The notes under the pieces: model-generated
The model's input: only the letters and a program-made list of their open reading frames with translations
Told to the model about the DNA's origin: nothing
Database searches by the model: none
From: JBOHTO01 sp050733695
GTDB taxonomy: Bacteria > Gemmatimonadota > Gemmatimonadetes > Gemmatimonadales > Gemmatimonadaceae
Assembly (NCBI GenBank): GCA_050733695.1
Contig: JBOHTO010000146.1
Coordinates: 1 to 16,376, forward strand
Direction: 5' to 3'
DNA: 16,376 nt
Shown here: positions 7,353-13,499 of the stretch, in pieces
Numbering within the stretch: the first letter of the stretch is position 1
Layout of the letters: the number at the start of each line of letters is the position of its first letter
Position numbers and translations under genes: made by a program

Positions 7353-7364
7353 GCCGGATGACAC

Positions 7365-7397
7365 GGAGCCCCCGCGCTAACAGCTCGCAGGGGCTCC
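7365..7397. repeat. Inverted repeat GGAGCCCC/GGGGCTCC
   Basis: Eight-base perfect arms (7365-7372 and 7390-7397) enclose 17 bases, within which GCG and CGC can pair further. There is no T-run on either side. It lies 31 bases past the PRC-barrel stop codon and may stabilise the transcript end or act with the terminator at 7319. Confidence 0.6.
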
Positions 7398-7427
7398 CAT
7401 GGATCGCGTGAGCGGATCCGCTCGCGG

Positions 7428-7982
7428 CTAGTACCGCCTGAGGTACTCCTTCTCCTCACGCCCCTCGCGCCTGCCACCCCAGAACGGCTCCTCGTCGTAC
7501 ACCGGGTGGCCATAGAACTCGTCCTCGCCGGTGCGTCGCCTCGCCGCGCGATCAGCCGGAACCGCCTCGGCCACGCAGTCGCGGATCGTCAGCTCCTGCT
7601 CGCGCGTGATGGGCCCGTGCGTGTAGGCCGGCAGCGTCGCCACATCGAACGTCGCGGAGCCCATGAGGAGCTGGTCGTCCTTCTCGTGCAGCCGCGCGCA
7701 GCCGATGGGCAGAAGTACGTGGCGATCCTTCTCGCCTCCGGACGATACGGCGTCGAGCTCGACATCGACATAGCGAACGCGCATGGCAACCGTGTCCGCG
7801 ATGACGTCGTGAACCTCGCCGATCCGGTCGCCGTCAGACCCGATCACATCCCACCCGCGGATGTCCGGGTCGTCGTCCGCTACCTTGTAGTCCCTGAGAT
7901 CGCCCAGCGCCGCGAGACGCGGCGTGGTGTCGTCGCGGCGAGTGTTTGTATCCGTGCGTGCAGTGGTCTCATCTCTCATCAT
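7428..7982 (-). CDS. PRC-barrel domain protein
   Basis: 184 residues. Two adjacent ATG codons (7982 and 7979) follow GGGAGGGCGGA; either could be used. After an Arg/Thr/Asp-rich disordered start (1-22) comes a PRC-barrel: LGDLRDYKVADDDPDIRGWDVIGSDGDRIGEVHDVIAD, then RVRYVDVELD and RHVLLPIG as barrel strands (about 25-100). A short helical segment follows, and then a tail with EDEFYGHPVYDEEPFWGGRR and many charged residues. PRC-barrels are known from the photosynthetic reaction centre H subunit and from RimM. Stand-alone copies with this aromatic, acidic tail occur in stress-tolerant bacteria, but their role is unclear. No signal peptide or membrane segment is seen. It follows the membrane-protein gene by 28 bases on the same strand, so the two are probably co-transcribed. 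Confidence 0.85.
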   Translation of the reverse strand: MMRDETTARTDTNTRRDDTTPRLAALGDLRDYKVADDDPDIRGWDVIGSDGDRIGEVHDVIADTVAMRVRYVDVELDAVSSGGEKDRHVLLPIGCARLHEKDDQLLMGSATFDVATLPAYTHGPITREQELTIRDCVAEAVPADRAARRRTGEDEFYGHPVYDEEPFWGGRREGREEKEYLRRY

Positions 7983-8010
7983 TCCGCCCTCCCATGAGTC
8001 GTGGCGCGTT

Positions 8011-8652
8011 TCACACAGTCGCGGTCGTCATTCCACGCAACGATATCGCCGCGTGCTCGAAGAACTCCTTCACGTCCTCCTTCTGATCGAGCAGCAACTC
8101 GTCGCCGTCGATCGACTCGGCGGCATCGTGCACCTCTTCAACCTGGTCGGCGAGCGCCGGGAAGCTGCGCTGCTGCATCGCACGCATCAGTGCCGCCGTC
8201 GAGATGAAGGCCTCGCGCGTGAGATTGGCGTGATTCGTGGGTTCCGGTTCGTCACGCAGCGCGTTGGCGCGCTGCCGGGCGTCCTCGAGCTGCGGCTCGA
8301 CCGCGGAGCCCAGGAGAGAGTCGCGTTCGATCGTGGCCTCGAGTGCACCCACGAGTGCGATGATGCCGCTGGATGTGAACTCGTGATCCAGCCCCATATC
8401 CATCCTGGCCTCGTTCTCCTCGACCCAGACGAAGTAGTTGTTCACGGGCTGGGGCGCGCCCGCGATGGCGGCGCTCGCGGCCATGTCGCCGGCGGCCATG
8501 CTGTCGACAGTCGCCGTCGTGTCCACCAGAACCTGGTCGTCCGCCGCGTTTCGCTGCGTGAGGAAGAACCACACCAGCGCCGCGAGGATTACCAGCCCGA
8601 TCACCCAGGGCCAGACGTTCGCCTCTTTCTTTTCGATCTTGATTTCAGCCAC
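8011..8652 (-). CDS. Single-pass membrane-anchored protein of unknown function
   Basis: 213 residues. The start is GTG at 8652, 6 bases after GGAGG. A charged N-terminus (MAEIKIEKKEAN) leads into one membrane helix, VWPWVIGLVILAALVWFFL (about 13-31), followed by a linker rich in Ala, Asp and Met (about 32-68). The outer domain (about 70-213) is predicted mostly helical: NNYFVWVEENEARMDMGLDHEFTSSGIIAL, then a run of amphipathic helices ending in EDVKEFFEHAAISLRGM. The charge pattern suggests N-in, C-out topology. I do not know a named family. The spacing of 28 bases to the PRC-barrel gene suggests an envelope or stress pair, which is inference. Confidence 0.75.
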   Translation of the reverse strand: MAEIKIEKKEANVWPWVIGLVILAALVWFFLTQRNAADDQVLVDTTATVDSMAAGDMAASAAIAGAPQPVNNYFVWVEENEARMDMGLDHEFTSSGIIALVGALEATIERDSLLGSAVEPQLEDARQRANALRDEPEPTNHANLTREAFISTAALMRAMQQRSFPALADQVEEVHDAAESIDGDELLLDQKEDVKEFFEHAAISLRGMTTATV

Positions 8653-8677
8653 GGTCGCCTCCGCGAGACAATGGGAT

Positions 8678-8697
8678 GGCCGCGTGCCTCCGCGGCC
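8678..8697. repeat. Hairpin GGCCGCG-N6-CGCGGCC in 5' leader
   Basis: Seven-base perfect arms around TGCCTC, starting 25 bases upstream of the GTG start of the membrane-protein gene and therefore probably in its leader RNA. No T-run. It may modulate translation or be chance in GC-rich DNA. Confidence 0.45.
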
Positions 8698-8786
8698 CTC
8701 GGTGGTGCGCAGAATCGCGCGGTCCCCGAGCTATCGTCATCAAGGGTGATAATGGCAAGCTTCGGACCGGAAATGCGTTCAACCGT

Positions 8787-8810
8787 CCATCGGCGCGACA
8801 ACGCCGATGG
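8787..8810. repeat. Inverted repeat CCATCGGCG-N6-CGCCGATGG
   Basis: Nine-base perfect arms with a six-base loop (CGACAA). No T-run on either side. It lies between the DUF4177-like gene and the membrane-protein gene, so it could be a binding site for a dimeric regulator, an RNA hairpin ending the upstream transcript, or a processing site. Sequence alone does not decide. Confidence 0.6.
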
Positions 8811-9068
8811 CCAGGAAGAGTCCGCTTTGGCTGAGCCGAGCTGGCAGGAAGCGGACGGGTACGCGGCGGAGATCACCGCGCACGCGTCGCGCGGGTCACG
8901 GCCCCGGTGTCAGCGCCTGGAAGAGGCGATCCACGTCGAAGTTCAGTTTGTAGTGCCGTTGTGGATGAACAGCCGCCGCACGGGATCAGAAAAGCTTGAA
9001 TGCCCGGGTCGCAGCGGTGCTCCAGCGCACCGCCGGCTGGATTCCCGCGATCGTCTGCGATCCCGGTC

Positions 9069-9284
9069 TCACACCCGCCGCTTCAACACGATCTCCGATC
9101 GGGCATCGAAGCCGATGTCCCCGACAGCCGCGACCTCCCACCCGTCCTCGCCGAGCATGTTCAGGATCGACGGCAGATGATCGCCGATCGAGCGCCTCAT
9201 GTCGCTCGCAACATACCACATCACGCCGCCCGCTGCCGCGTCCTCCTCCTTGCCGATGAGGATCTCATACTGAAACGTGGTCAC
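9069..9284 (-). CDS. DUF4177-like small protein
   Basis: 71 residues. The start is GTG at 9284, placed 3 bases after GGAGGG. The pattern is a first strand (TTFQYEILIGKE), an insert with MWYVASDMRRS, a helix (IGDHLPSILNMLGEDGWEVAAV) and a last strand (ARSEIVLKRRV). The helix-to-strand turn with Leu-Gly-x-x-Gly-Trp-Glu-Val is the hallmark of DUF4177, a family of very small soluble proteins of unknown function. It follows the M16 gene by 73 bases on the same strand, with a repeat element between, and may be co-transcribed with it. Confidence 0.75.
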   Translation of the reverse strand: MTTFQYEILIGKEEDAAAGGVMWYVASDMRRSIGDHLPSILNMLGEDGWEVAAVGDIGFDARSEIVLKRRV

Positions 9285-9305
9285 CTGCCCTCCTCCACGT
9301 GAATG

Positions 9306-9335
9306 TCGTCCGTCCCCCGAAGGCGGGATTCATTT
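9306..9335. repeat. Diverged inverted-repeat element, copy 3
   Basis: TCGTCCGTCCCCCGAAGGCG followed by GGATTCATTTT aligns along its length with the element at 5481-5511, with several substitutions and small indels; the arms still pair as CCC-CGAAGGC-GGG. It lies 22 bases past the stop codon of the M16 gene (9358) on the minus strand, in the same orientation as the other two copies. Confidence 0.6.
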
Positions 9336-9357
9336 TCTCCTGCGCCAGTTGGCACAC

Positions 9358-12228
9358 CTACCGCGCGCTCACCGTCACCGGCCGCCCTTCCGCGTCGATT
9401 ATCCTCACCTCGCCAAACCCCAGCTCCCGCACGCCGGCCTCGATCTTCGCAAGGTCCCCAACAACCACCCACACGATTCTGTCAGGGTGCACCACGTCCT
9501 CCGCTACCGATGTGACGTCGGCGAGCTCCAGCGCCCGCACCGCCGCCGAGTAGTCGTCGAAGTAATCGTGCGGCAGGTCGAAGCGCACGATCTCTGCGAT
9601 CGAACCACCCACCGAACCGATCGTCTCCCACTGCCCCGGTAGACTGAGCGTGAGATTCGCCTGCGCCTTGGCCAACTCCTCGGCCGTGACTGGTCGGTCG
9701 CCGATGATACCGCGCAGCTCGTTCATGACCTCCTGCAGCGACTCCTTCGTCCTGTCAGTCTGGACGGGGGCGTAGACGATGAACGGGCGCTGTCCCCGCG
9801 CGTCCAGCAGGAGCGTTCGCGCGCCGTACGACCAGTGCTTGTCCTCGCGCAGATTCATGTTGATGCGCGAGGTGAAGTTGCCGCCGAGCACCGAGTTCAG
9901 GGCACCGATGGCAATCTCGTGCGGATTGCGCGTGGGCGGTGCGACGTGTCCCGCCAAGACTATCGATTGCTGCGAACCCGGGCGATCGATGAGATACACG
10001 ACGGACTCGTCCTTCTGCGCAACTTCGGCCAGGTTCTTCGCAGGGACGTCTCCCGCGCTCCAGCCACGGAACAGCCGCTCCAGCTTCGGTGTGATCTCCG
10101 CGAGCGTGGTCGCACCCACGACGATGAGCGTCGCGTTGTTCGGCTTGAACCAGGTCCGGTGGAACGCGATCAGATCCTCGCGCGTGAGCGCAGCGACGGA
10201 CTCACGCGTTCCCGATCCGGTGAGCGAATTGCCGTAGGCGTGCTCGCTCCCATACAGCAGAGCGGGCATCACGCGCAGCGCCATCTGGAAGGGGCTCACC
10301 TTCTCGCGCTCGATCTCGGCGAGCTGCTGCTGCTTGAGCCGCTCGAAGTCGGCCGCCGGGAAGCTCGGGTTCAGGATGACATCGGCGAAGATCGCCAGCG
10401 ATGAGTCCACGCGCTCCAGGAGCGACGAGAGGAACACTGTCGACATGTCCAGGTTGGAGCCGGTACCCAACCGCGCGCCCAGGCTGGCGAGATCAGCGCT
10501 GATCTCGAGTGCATTGCGGGTCTGCGTACCCTCGTCCAGCATTGTCATCGCGAGACTCGCCGTACCCGGCGACGACAACTGGTCAGCGGCGTAGCCGGCA
10601 TCCACCAGCAGGTTGAAGTTGATGACCGGCACTGCATCGCGTTCGGCCAGGATCACCTGCAGTCCGTTCGACAGCGTGGCGGTCTGGAGCTCGGGGAAAT
10701 CGGGAGCAGGTGGCGACGCCACATCGGGCAGTGAAGACCTGTCCACCGTCGTCGCGACGGTGGTGAGCTGCGGGAAGGGGTGCACTTCGAGGATGTACAC
10801 GCCTTCGGAGAGCCATGTGTTCGCCGCCTGCCTGAGCTGCGCCGCGGTTGCGTTGGCGACGCGTTCCATCGTCACCTTATAGAAGGATGGATCGCCGCCG
10901 TACACCATGTTGGTCGCGAGGATGTCGGACTTGCCGCCGAAGCCGCCGATCCGCTCCGCGCCCCGAATGAACCCCGCGCGGAACTGCGTCTTGATGCGGC
11001 GCAGCTCTTCGGCTGTCGGTCCCTCCTTCATGAAGCGGGCGAGTTCCTCCTCAATTGCACGTTCGACGGCGGCGAGATCCTCGCCGGGAAGTGCGGTCGC
11101 CTGAATGTATACCTGGCTGCCGATCTCGCGTTGCGAGATGTACGCGAAGACATCGGTGGCGATCTGTTCATCGTATACGAGGCGCTTGTACAGTCGCGAT
11201 GTCTTTCCCGACGCGAGCACGTCGGTGACGAGGTTGAGATAGTCCGCTTCGGCCGATCCCCACTCCGGTACGTTCCACACCATGTAGATGCGCGCCTGCG
11301 GAACGCGATCCTGCATCACGCCGCGGTGCGTTCCCTCCATCTTCGCGATCCAGCGCTCCTGCTTCGCGATCGGCGGGCCCGGCGGAATCGCGCCGAAGTA
11401 TTTCTCCACTTTCTGCCGCGCCGTCTCCGGGTCAATGTCACCCGCGACAACGATCACGGCGTTGTTCGGACCGTAGTACGTCCTGAACCACTCCCGGGTA
11501 TCCTCGAGCGTGGCGGCGTCAAGGTCCTCCATCGATCCGATCGTCGTCCAGGAATACGGATGACCCGCCGGATAGGTATTCTCGGCGAGGAGTGTGCGTG
11601 TCTGGCCGTAAGGCTGGTTCTCACCCTGCCGCTTCTCGTTCTGCACCACACCGCGCTGCTCGTCGAGCCGTTCCTGATCGATGGCACCCAGCAGGTGGCC
11701 CATGCGATCGGACTCCATGAAGAGCACGAGATCGAGCGCCGGTGTCGGCACGTTCTGGAAGTAGTTCGTGCGATCGGGATTCGTGGTGCCGTTCAGATCG
11801 GTGGCGCCGGCCTTCTGGATGGGGATGAAATAGTCGTCGTTGTAGTTCTCGCTACCGTTGAACATCAGATGCTCGAAGAGGTGCGCGAAGCCGGTGCGTC
11901 CGGGCTTCTCGTTCTTGGAGCCCACGTGGTACCAGACATTGACCGCGACGATGGGCGCCTTGTGATCCTCGTGCACGATGAGCGTGAGCCCGTTGTCCAG
12001 CACGAACTTTTCATAGGGAATATCGAGCGCGGGGAGACCGGGCATCTCCGGTGCTGCGGTCGTCTCTGCTGCTGGCGAGGTCGGCGGAGCGGGAGCGGGA
12101 GGAGCGGCGGCAGTCGTGGCCGTCCGGGGCGCGCACGCGGCGAGCCCGAGCGGGACGGCCATGAGAGCCGGACGCAGGACGGCCATGAGAGCTGGACGCA
12201 GATGGATGGAACGTGTGACGTCTGGCAT
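9358..12228 (-). CDS. M16 (insulinase/pitrilysin) family zinc peptidase, two-unit lipoprotein
   Basis: 956 residues from the ATG at 12228, preceded by GAGGCCCAGGCG. An ATG pair at 12273/12270 is possible but would put 15 more residues before a complete lipoprotein signal (PLGLAAC, Cys32). After the lipid Cys comes a flexible Ala/Pro/Thr linker (33-65). The N-terminal M16 unit carries the inverted zinc motif HLFEH at 116-120 and the third ligand Glu198 in RGVVQNEKRQ. It is followed by the usual RTLLAENTYPAGHPY and NAVIVVAGDIDPETARQ segments. A second unit begins near PDFPELQTATLSNGLQVILAE. It has SLAMTMLDEG where the zinc motif would be and so is non-catalytic, as expected for the second half of such a clamshell. 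It retains NNATLIVVGATTLAE and a C-terminal VVVGDLAKIE. It should degrade peptides or small unfolded proteins at the cell surface or in the periplasm. The signal peptide contains an internal tandem duplication. Confidence 0.93.
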   Translation of the reverse strand: MPDVTRSIHLRPALMAVLRPALMAVPLGLAACAPRTATTAAAPPAPAPPTSPAAETTAAPEMPGLPALDIPYEKFVLDNGLTLIVHEDHKAPIVAVNVWYHVGSKNEKPGRTGFAHLFEHLMFNGSENYNDDYFIPIQKAGATDLNGTTNPDRTNYFQNVPTPALDLVLFMESDRMGHLLGAIDQERLDEQRGVVQNEKRQGENQPYGQTRTLLAENTYPAGHPYSWTTIGSMEDLDAATLEDTREWFRTYYGPNNAVIVVAGDIDPETARQKVEKYFGAIPPGPPIAKQERWIAKMEGTHRGVMQDRVPQARIYMVWNVPEWGSAEADYLNLVTDVLASGKTSRLYKRLVYDEQIATDVFAYISQREIGSQVYIQATALPGEDLAAVERAIEEELARFMKEGPTAEELRRIKTQFRAGFIRGAERIGGFGGKSDILATNMVYGGDPSFYKVTMERVANATAAQLRQAANTWLSEGVYILEVHPFPQLTTVATTVDRSSLPDVASPPAPDFPELQTATLSNGLQVILAERDAVPVINFNLLVDAGYAADQLSSPGTASLAMTMLDEGTQTRNALEISADLASLGARLGTGSNLDMSTVFLSSLLERVDSSLAIFADVILNPSFPAADFERLKQQQLAEIEREKVSPFQMALRVMPALLYGSEHAYGNSLTGSGTRESVAALTREDLIAFHRTWFKPNNATLIVVGATTLAEITPKLERLFRGWSAGDVPAKNLAEVAQKDESVVYLIDRPGSQQSIVLAGHVAPPTRNPHEIAIGALNSVLGGNFTSRINMNLREDKHWSYGARTLLLDARGQRPFIVYAPVQTDRTKESLQEVMNELRGIIGDRPVTAEELAKAQANLTLSLPGQWETIGSVGGSIAEIVRFDLPHDYFDDYSAAVRALELADVTSVAEDVVHPDRIVWVVVGDLAKIEAGVRELGFGEVRIIDAEGRPVTVSAR
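12154..12201. repeat. 24-bp tandem duplication in the M16 signal peptide
   Basis: 12154-12177 and 12178-12201 are identical except for one C/T difference. In the minus-strand reading they encode LRPALMAV twice (residues 10-25 of the M16 lipoprotein), lengthening its signal peptide from about 24 to 32 residues before the lipid Cys. Confidence 0.9.
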
Positions 12229-12393
12229 CGCCTGGGCCTCGGGGGTTGGGATGAGCAAGGGGACCCTCATCATGCGTGCGGTGCTCCGGCGCTGCAACCC
12301 CGGGGATCGCCAGCCCCTGCGCTGCTGCAGGCCCGGGACCCATTGGCACGGCGCGCGCATGTTCTCCTGCCGACCCTGGCCAGACAAGGAGCA

Positions 12394-12963
12394 ATGATCG
12401 TGACCACGAGCCAACTGAATGTTCTGGGAATTGCGGGCAGTCTGCGGAAGGATTCCTTCAATCGAGCGCTCCTGCGAGCCGCACAGGAGCTTGCCCCCGA
12501 CGGCGTGAGGATCACTGTCTTCGAGCGGCTTCGCGAGATCCCTCCCTACGACGCCGATGCCGACGCGAAGGGTGATCCCGAATCGGTGACCGATCTCAAG
12601 CGTGCGATCGCCGATGCGGGCGCGCTGCTCATCGCGACACCGGAATACAACTACGGAGTCCCGGGCGTTCTCAAGAATGCGATCGACTGGGCCTCGCGTC
12701 CCCCCAGGACCTCGGTGCTCAAGGGAAAGCCTGCCGCGATAATGGGCGCATCAGCGGGGCTCGTCGGAACCGCGCGGGCGCAGCTCCAGCTCAGGCATGC
12801 ATTTCTCTTCACCGAGACGTATCCGCTGGTGAAGCCCGAGATCCTCGTGGCGAGTGCGAGCCAGAAGTTCGATGACGAGGGCCGCCTCACCGACGAGACA
12901 GCGCGAAAGCTCATCCGGCAGCAGTTGGAGGCGCTGGTGGATTGGGCGAAGCTATTCGGGTAG
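12394..12963 (+). CDS. NADPH-dependent FMN reductase / quinone reductase (flavodoxin-like)
   Basis: 189 residues, the usual size. The ATG at 12394 follows AAGGAGCA, a near-perfect ribosome binding site; the very long frame upstream is the antisense shadow of the M16 gene. The N-terminus LNVLGIAGSLRKDSFNRALL (8-27) is the flavin-phosphate loop of the NADPH-dependent FMN reductase family. TPEYNYGVPGVLKNAIDWASRP (82-103) is its second signature and contacts the isoalloxazine ring. KPAAIMGASAGLVGTARAQ (112-130) completes the flavodoxin fold. The family (ChrR/YieF-like) transfers electrons from NAD(P)H to quinones, chromate or azo compounds and protects against oxidative stress; the physiological substrate here is unknown. 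It is cytoplasmic and divergent from the M16 gene, with 165 bases between the two starts. Confidence 0.93.
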   Translation: MIVTTSQLNVLGIAGSLRKDSFNRALLRAAQELAPDGVRITVFERLREIPPYDADADAKGDPESVTDLKRAIADAGALLIATPEYNYGVPGVLKNAIDWASRPPRTSVLKGKPAAIMGASAGLVGTARAQLQLRHAFLFTETYPLVKPEILVASASQKFDDEGRLTDETARKLIRQQLEALVDWAKLFG

Positions 12964-13052
12964 AGCGCGGTCGAATGATCCCGAGCCCGGCGCGAGTGTG
13001 CTGCATCCTGGAACGTGCACGCTTGCGGCCTTCTTCTTCCGGGAGCCAGACT

Positions 13053-13108
13053 ATGGGCATGGCGCTTCAGGTTCCACAGTTCACGATCGAGATGCTCGAC
13101 GACTTCCC
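13053..13108 (+). pseudogene. Truncated Uma2-family-like gene start
   Basis: The ATG at 13053 lies 8 bases after CGGGAG and begins MGMALQVPQFTIEMLDDFPD. This closely resembles the N-terminus of Uma2 (DUF820) family proteins, which run PQFTIEML-D-PDDG-RYEL. After the Pro-Asp the expected Gly-x-Arg-Tyr-Glu-Leu is missing and the frame runs into unrelated sequence (ALPVSASRKWTHAVIPG) and through the terminator and tRNA. Only about 20 codons survive. Uma2 proteins have a restriction-endonuclease-like fold and spread as multicopy families. The call rests on a short match. Confidence 0.5.
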
Positions 13109-13172
13109 CGACGCACTCCCCGTGAGCGCATCCCGAAAGTGGACACATGCAGTAATCCCCGGCCGCCCTCGC

Positions 13173-13217
13173 AAAAACGACACGAGCCCGGCAGCACTAC
13201 AAGTGCGCACCGGGCTC
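13173..13217 (-). terminator. Intrinsic terminator of tRNA-Gln
   Basis: On the minus strand GAGCCCGG (13217-13210) pairs perfectly with CCGGGCTC (13191-13184), with an inner GCACT/AGTGC stem, followed after six bases by TTTTT (13177-13173). It starts 8 bases after the 3' end of the tRNA, in the correct direction. Confidence 0.85.
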
Positions 13218-13224
13218 TTCCGTA

Positions 13225-13297
13225 TTGCCCCTCCTGGGATCGAACCAGGACTCTCCTGATCCAGAGTCAGGCGTGTTGCCAGTTACACCAAGGGGCA
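13225..13297 (-). tRNA. tRNA-Gln (anticodon CUG)
   Basis: 73 bases on the minus strand fold into a full cloverleaf. The acceptor stem is TGCCCCT/AGGGGCA with discriminator A. The D stem is GTGT/ACAC with loop AACTGGCA. The anticodon stem is CCTGA/TCAGG with loop CTCTGGA, giving anticodon CTG, which reads CAG. The variable loop is AGAGT. The T stem is CCTGG/CCAGG with loop TTCGATC. The weak U-A first pair is typical of tRNA-Gln. The 3' CCA is not encoded and must be added after transcription. It is followed at once by a strong terminator, so it is probably a single-gene transcript with a promoter in 13298-13499. Confidence 0.97.
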
Positions 13298-13499
13298 TTC
13301 CGCCGTCTATCTGACATCTCGCCTCGACGGCGAATGGGCGGACGTGCAATCTACGCCGCCTTTCCCTCCACGATCAACCCCGCGGAGCGCCGCGCTCCAC
13401 CAATCCACCCGCCCACACCGGAACTCTTCACCACGCCCGCCAGCAATCCTCCGCAGCTCGCCGCACCAGATCCTCCCCCTCCAGGCCCCAAAGAAAATC

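Larger units (their letters stand above)
8653..9068. other. 416-base stretch without a convincing gene
   Basis: It lies between the DUF4177-like gene and the membrane-protein gene, both on the minus strand. It holds two inverted repeats listed separately and the ribosome binding site of the membrane-protein gene. Frames are open but look like shadows. A 29-codon minus-strand stretch at 8896-8985 ends in a protein-like HYKLNFDVDRLFQAL and a stop; it lacks a start codon and may be a decayed gene end. The promoter of the membrane-protein/PRC-barrel pair should be here. Confidence 0.5.

Noticed and set aside
7924..9180. Long plus-strand open frame over the membrane-protein gene
   Set aside because: Antisense to a gene with a membrane helix and a strong ribosome binding site; no protein-like motif.
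10780..12393. Very long plus-strand open frame antisense to the M16 gene
   Set aside because: It mirrors the codons of a clearly conserved peptidase, is rich in Arg and His, and has no family motif. Only its end, from 12394, is a real gene.
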